Of a stretch of 7,245 nucleotides of DNA, positions 5,716 through 7,245 are shown piece by piece. The translations under genes were made by a program, and so were the position numbers. The notes beneath the pieces were generated by a model. That model was not told the DNA's origin. It ran no database searches and saw nothing but the letters and a program-made list of their open reading frames with translations. Origin of the DNA: JACTMJ01 sp039812845 (GTDB taxonomy: Bacteria > Acidobacteriota > Terriglobia > Bryobacterales > Bryobacteraceae); NCBI GenBank assembly GCA_039812845.1, contig JBDIBK010000179.1, forward strand, positions 1 through 7,245, read 5' to 3'. Each line of letters starts with the position of its first letter. Position 1 is the first letter of the stretch.

Positions 5716-7245
5716 TCAGGGAACAACCGTTGCTTGCGCGCCGCCCAGAGGTACTCCGATCATGTCGCCGGAGATCACGAGCTCCACCCGCCGGTTGCGC
5801 TGGCGGCCCTCCCGCGTGTTGTTGTCGGCCACCGGCCTTGAGCTTGCATATCCCCTGCCCGTAATGTTCCCGGCCGGGATGCCTTGTTCCACCAGATAGT
5901 TCAGCACGGAGGCCGCGCGCTGCTCGCTCAGCCGCTGGTTGGTGGCCTCGGAGCCCGTGCTGTCCGTGTGCCCTTCCACTTCCAGCGTCAACCCCGGCGT
6001 CCAACTGAGGATGCCCGCGATCTTGGCGAGAGCCTCGCGCGTGGCCGGCTTCAACTGATAGCTTCCCGTGTCGAACAGAATGTCCGACATCGTCACCACA
6101 AGGCCGCGCGGCGTATCCTGCGTCATCAGCACGCGGTTGAGCTGTTCCACCAACCGGTTGCGCAAGGCCTGCGCCTCGGCGCGTGCCTTTTCCGCTTCCT
6201 GCCGCGCTAGGGCCTCGCGCTGCGCGGCGGCTTCAGCCTGCTGCCCGGCCAACTGGGCTTCGCGCTGAGCCGCTTCGGCCTTCGCGCGCGAGGCTGCCTG
6301 GGCGGCTTCCGCTTCGGCCCGCTGCCGCGCGGCGCGCTCGGCTTCCAGTTGCGCCATCAGCTTCTGCTGCTCGGCCTGCCGCTGCCGCTCCTCCGCGTCC
6401 TTGCGCATCTTCTCCTGCTCGGCGGCGATCCGCTGCGCTTCCTCGGTCCGCTGGCGCTCGGCTTCCTGCTGCAGCGCGATGCGCTCCTCCTCGCGCCGCT
6501 TCAGCGCGATGGTGCGGGCATCCTCGGCGGCCTGCGTCACCTGCCGGGCGGTGGTCTCGGAGGGCTTCCATTGCTCCCGGTTCACGTAGTCTTCGGTCCG
6601 CTCCATCAGGCTCGTGGCCCGCTGGAACGAGGAAGCGGCGTACTTGTCGGCCTTGGCGATGCGCGCCAGGCGGATCGCGTTCCGCGCCTGCACCACGTCG
6701 AACGGCGTGTTCGGATCCTGCGGGAGAGGCTTCAGATCTTCCGGATTCGCGTTGAGCACATACTGGCCGCGCTCGATCAATTCGAACTTCGCATCAATCT
6801 CCGTCTGCATGCCTTTGGTGTCGTGCCGCGGAATATTCTCAAGCACCACCACGTTGCTCGGCATGGTAACGGCGAAATAGGGCTCGGCCGTGACGATCAT
6901 CCCGAACGTCTGCAGTTTGGACGTAACCTGCAGCCGCGCCCGGCCCTTCTCGGGGCGCACCTCGCCCAGGCTGATCGCGCGGCCCTCCGGCGTCACCGCC
7001 CAAAGGACGTAGGTGAGGTACTCCGTGCCGTACCGCGTCGCGGGCTCCAGGTTCTTCAAGTCCGCCTTCACTTCCACATAGCCGTCGCGGCTGCGGATAT
7101 TCGCTTCCCCTTCCGCGTTCGGCATCAGGGGTGTCCCGCGGAAATCCACCTTCGTCGAGGTATTCACACGGTAATTGATCGCCTTCGTGCTCCGCGAGGT
7201 AACCGTAATCTGGTAAAGCGCTTGAGGCTTCTCTTCGGAACCAAC
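5716..7245 (-). CDS. OmpA-family protein with N-terminal beta domain and long coiled coil, 5'-truncated by window edge
   Basis: The visible part is 509 residues, numbered here from base 7245. A GTG at 7167 could be taken as a start, but the frame stays open to 7245. The 26 extra residues include TSRSTKAINYR, which continues the conserved-looking beta domain, so the real start and any signal peptide are outside the window. Order of regions: beta-rich domain (about 1-140); a helical segment rich in Ala, Arg and Lys (about 180-248) that resembles DUF4398-type helices; a coiled coil of Ala/Glu/Gln/Arg (about 250-371, bases 6133-6498); and an OmpA C-terminal domain (about 381-491) with ILFDTGS, EGHTDSTGS, LSEQRA and NRRVEL. 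The Asp428 and Arg443 pair matches the residues that bind diaminopimelate in OmpA-like domains. It probably links the envelope to peptidoglycan from the periplasm. The coiled coil would act as a spacer. The binding domain is certain; the N-terminal role is not known. Confidence 0.9.
   Translation of the reverse strand, partial: VGSEEKPQALYQITVTSRSTKAINYRVNTSTKVDFRGTPLMPNAEGEANIRSRDGYVEVKADLKNLEPATRYGTEYLTYVLWAVTPEGRAISLGEVRPEKGRARLQVTSKLQTFGMIVTAEPYFAVTMPSNVVVLENIPRHDTKGMQTEIDAKFELIERGQYVLNANPEDLKPLPQDPNTPFDVVQARNAIRLARIAKADKYAASSFQRATSLMERTEDYVNREQWKPSETTARQVTQAAEDARTIALKRREEERIALQQEAERQRTEEAQRIAAEQEKMRKDAEERQRQAEQQKLMAQLEAERAARQRAEAEAAQAASRAKAEAAQREAQLAGQQAEAAAQREALARQEAEKARAEAQALRNRLVEQLNRVLMTQDTPRGLVVTMSDILFDTGSYQLKPATREALAKIAGILSWTPGLTLEVEGHTDSTGSEATNQRLSEQRAASVLNYLVEQGIPAGNITGRGYASSRPVADNNTREGRQRNRRVELVISGDMIGVPLGGAQATVVP

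Noticed and set aside
4994..5899. A 301-codon + strand open frame running from the carboxypeptidase gene into the OmpA-family gene
   Set aside because: It crosses two real minus-strand genes and the translation is Arg-rich with no motif.
6133..6498. Possible tandem DNA repeat in the OmpA-family gene
   Set aside because: The repetitive look comes from coiled-coil residues encoded by GC-rich codons. I see no fixed-length unit repeated exactly.
6183..6755. A 190-codon + strand Arg/Ala/Pro-rich frame opposite the coiled coil
   Set aside because: It is the antisense of Ala/Glu/Gln/Arg codons and has no independent support.

Overview
The window is GC-rich, tightly packed bacterial DNA with five protein genes and no RNA gene, mobile element or CRISPR array that I can see. 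The gene families point to a Gram-negative-type envelope. The best fit is an Acidobacteriota genome of the Solibacter/Bryobacter kind: it has a TIGR03790-type lipoprotein, a secreted S10 carboxypeptidase-like enzyme, and an OmpA protein whose N-terminal domain looks like those I associate with that phylum. This placement is inference from protein style, not from a marker gene.

Left half, + strand (1-3982): three genes in a row form a probable operon. The first is a very hydrophobic DUF2339 membrane protein, cut off at its 5' end by the window edge. After a 35-base gap with GC-rich stem-loops comes a TIGR03790-family lipoprotein. A CE4/NodB polysaccharide deacetylase follows, and its GTG start overlaps the TIGR03790 stop codon (GTGA). 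All three products are predicted to sit in or be exported through the inner membrane. A role in cell-envelope or exopolysaccharide metabolism is the simplest reading. TIGR03790 has been described as restricted to exosortase-bearing species, which would agree with that.

Right half, - strand (4025-7245): the three-gene run converges on a secreted serine carboxypeptidase-like (S10) enzyme with a 42-base gap between the stops. Upstream of it, 110 bases away on the same strand, lies an OmpA-family protein. It has an N-terminal beta domain, a helical segment, a long Ala/Glu/Gln/Arg coiled coil and a C-terminal peptidoglycan-binding domain. Its true start lies beyond the right edge, because the reading frame stays open to base 7245.

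No gene-free stretch exceeds 300 bases; the longest is the 110-base gap at 5606-5715. I found no convincing sigma-70 promoter and no Rho-independent terminator with a T-run. No part of the window stands out as foreign by composition. The most interesting idea here is that the TIGR03790 protein may be a catalytically altered relative of gingipain-like (C25, caspase-fold) peptidases. A second point is the RskA-like look of the OmpA protein's N-terminal domain.
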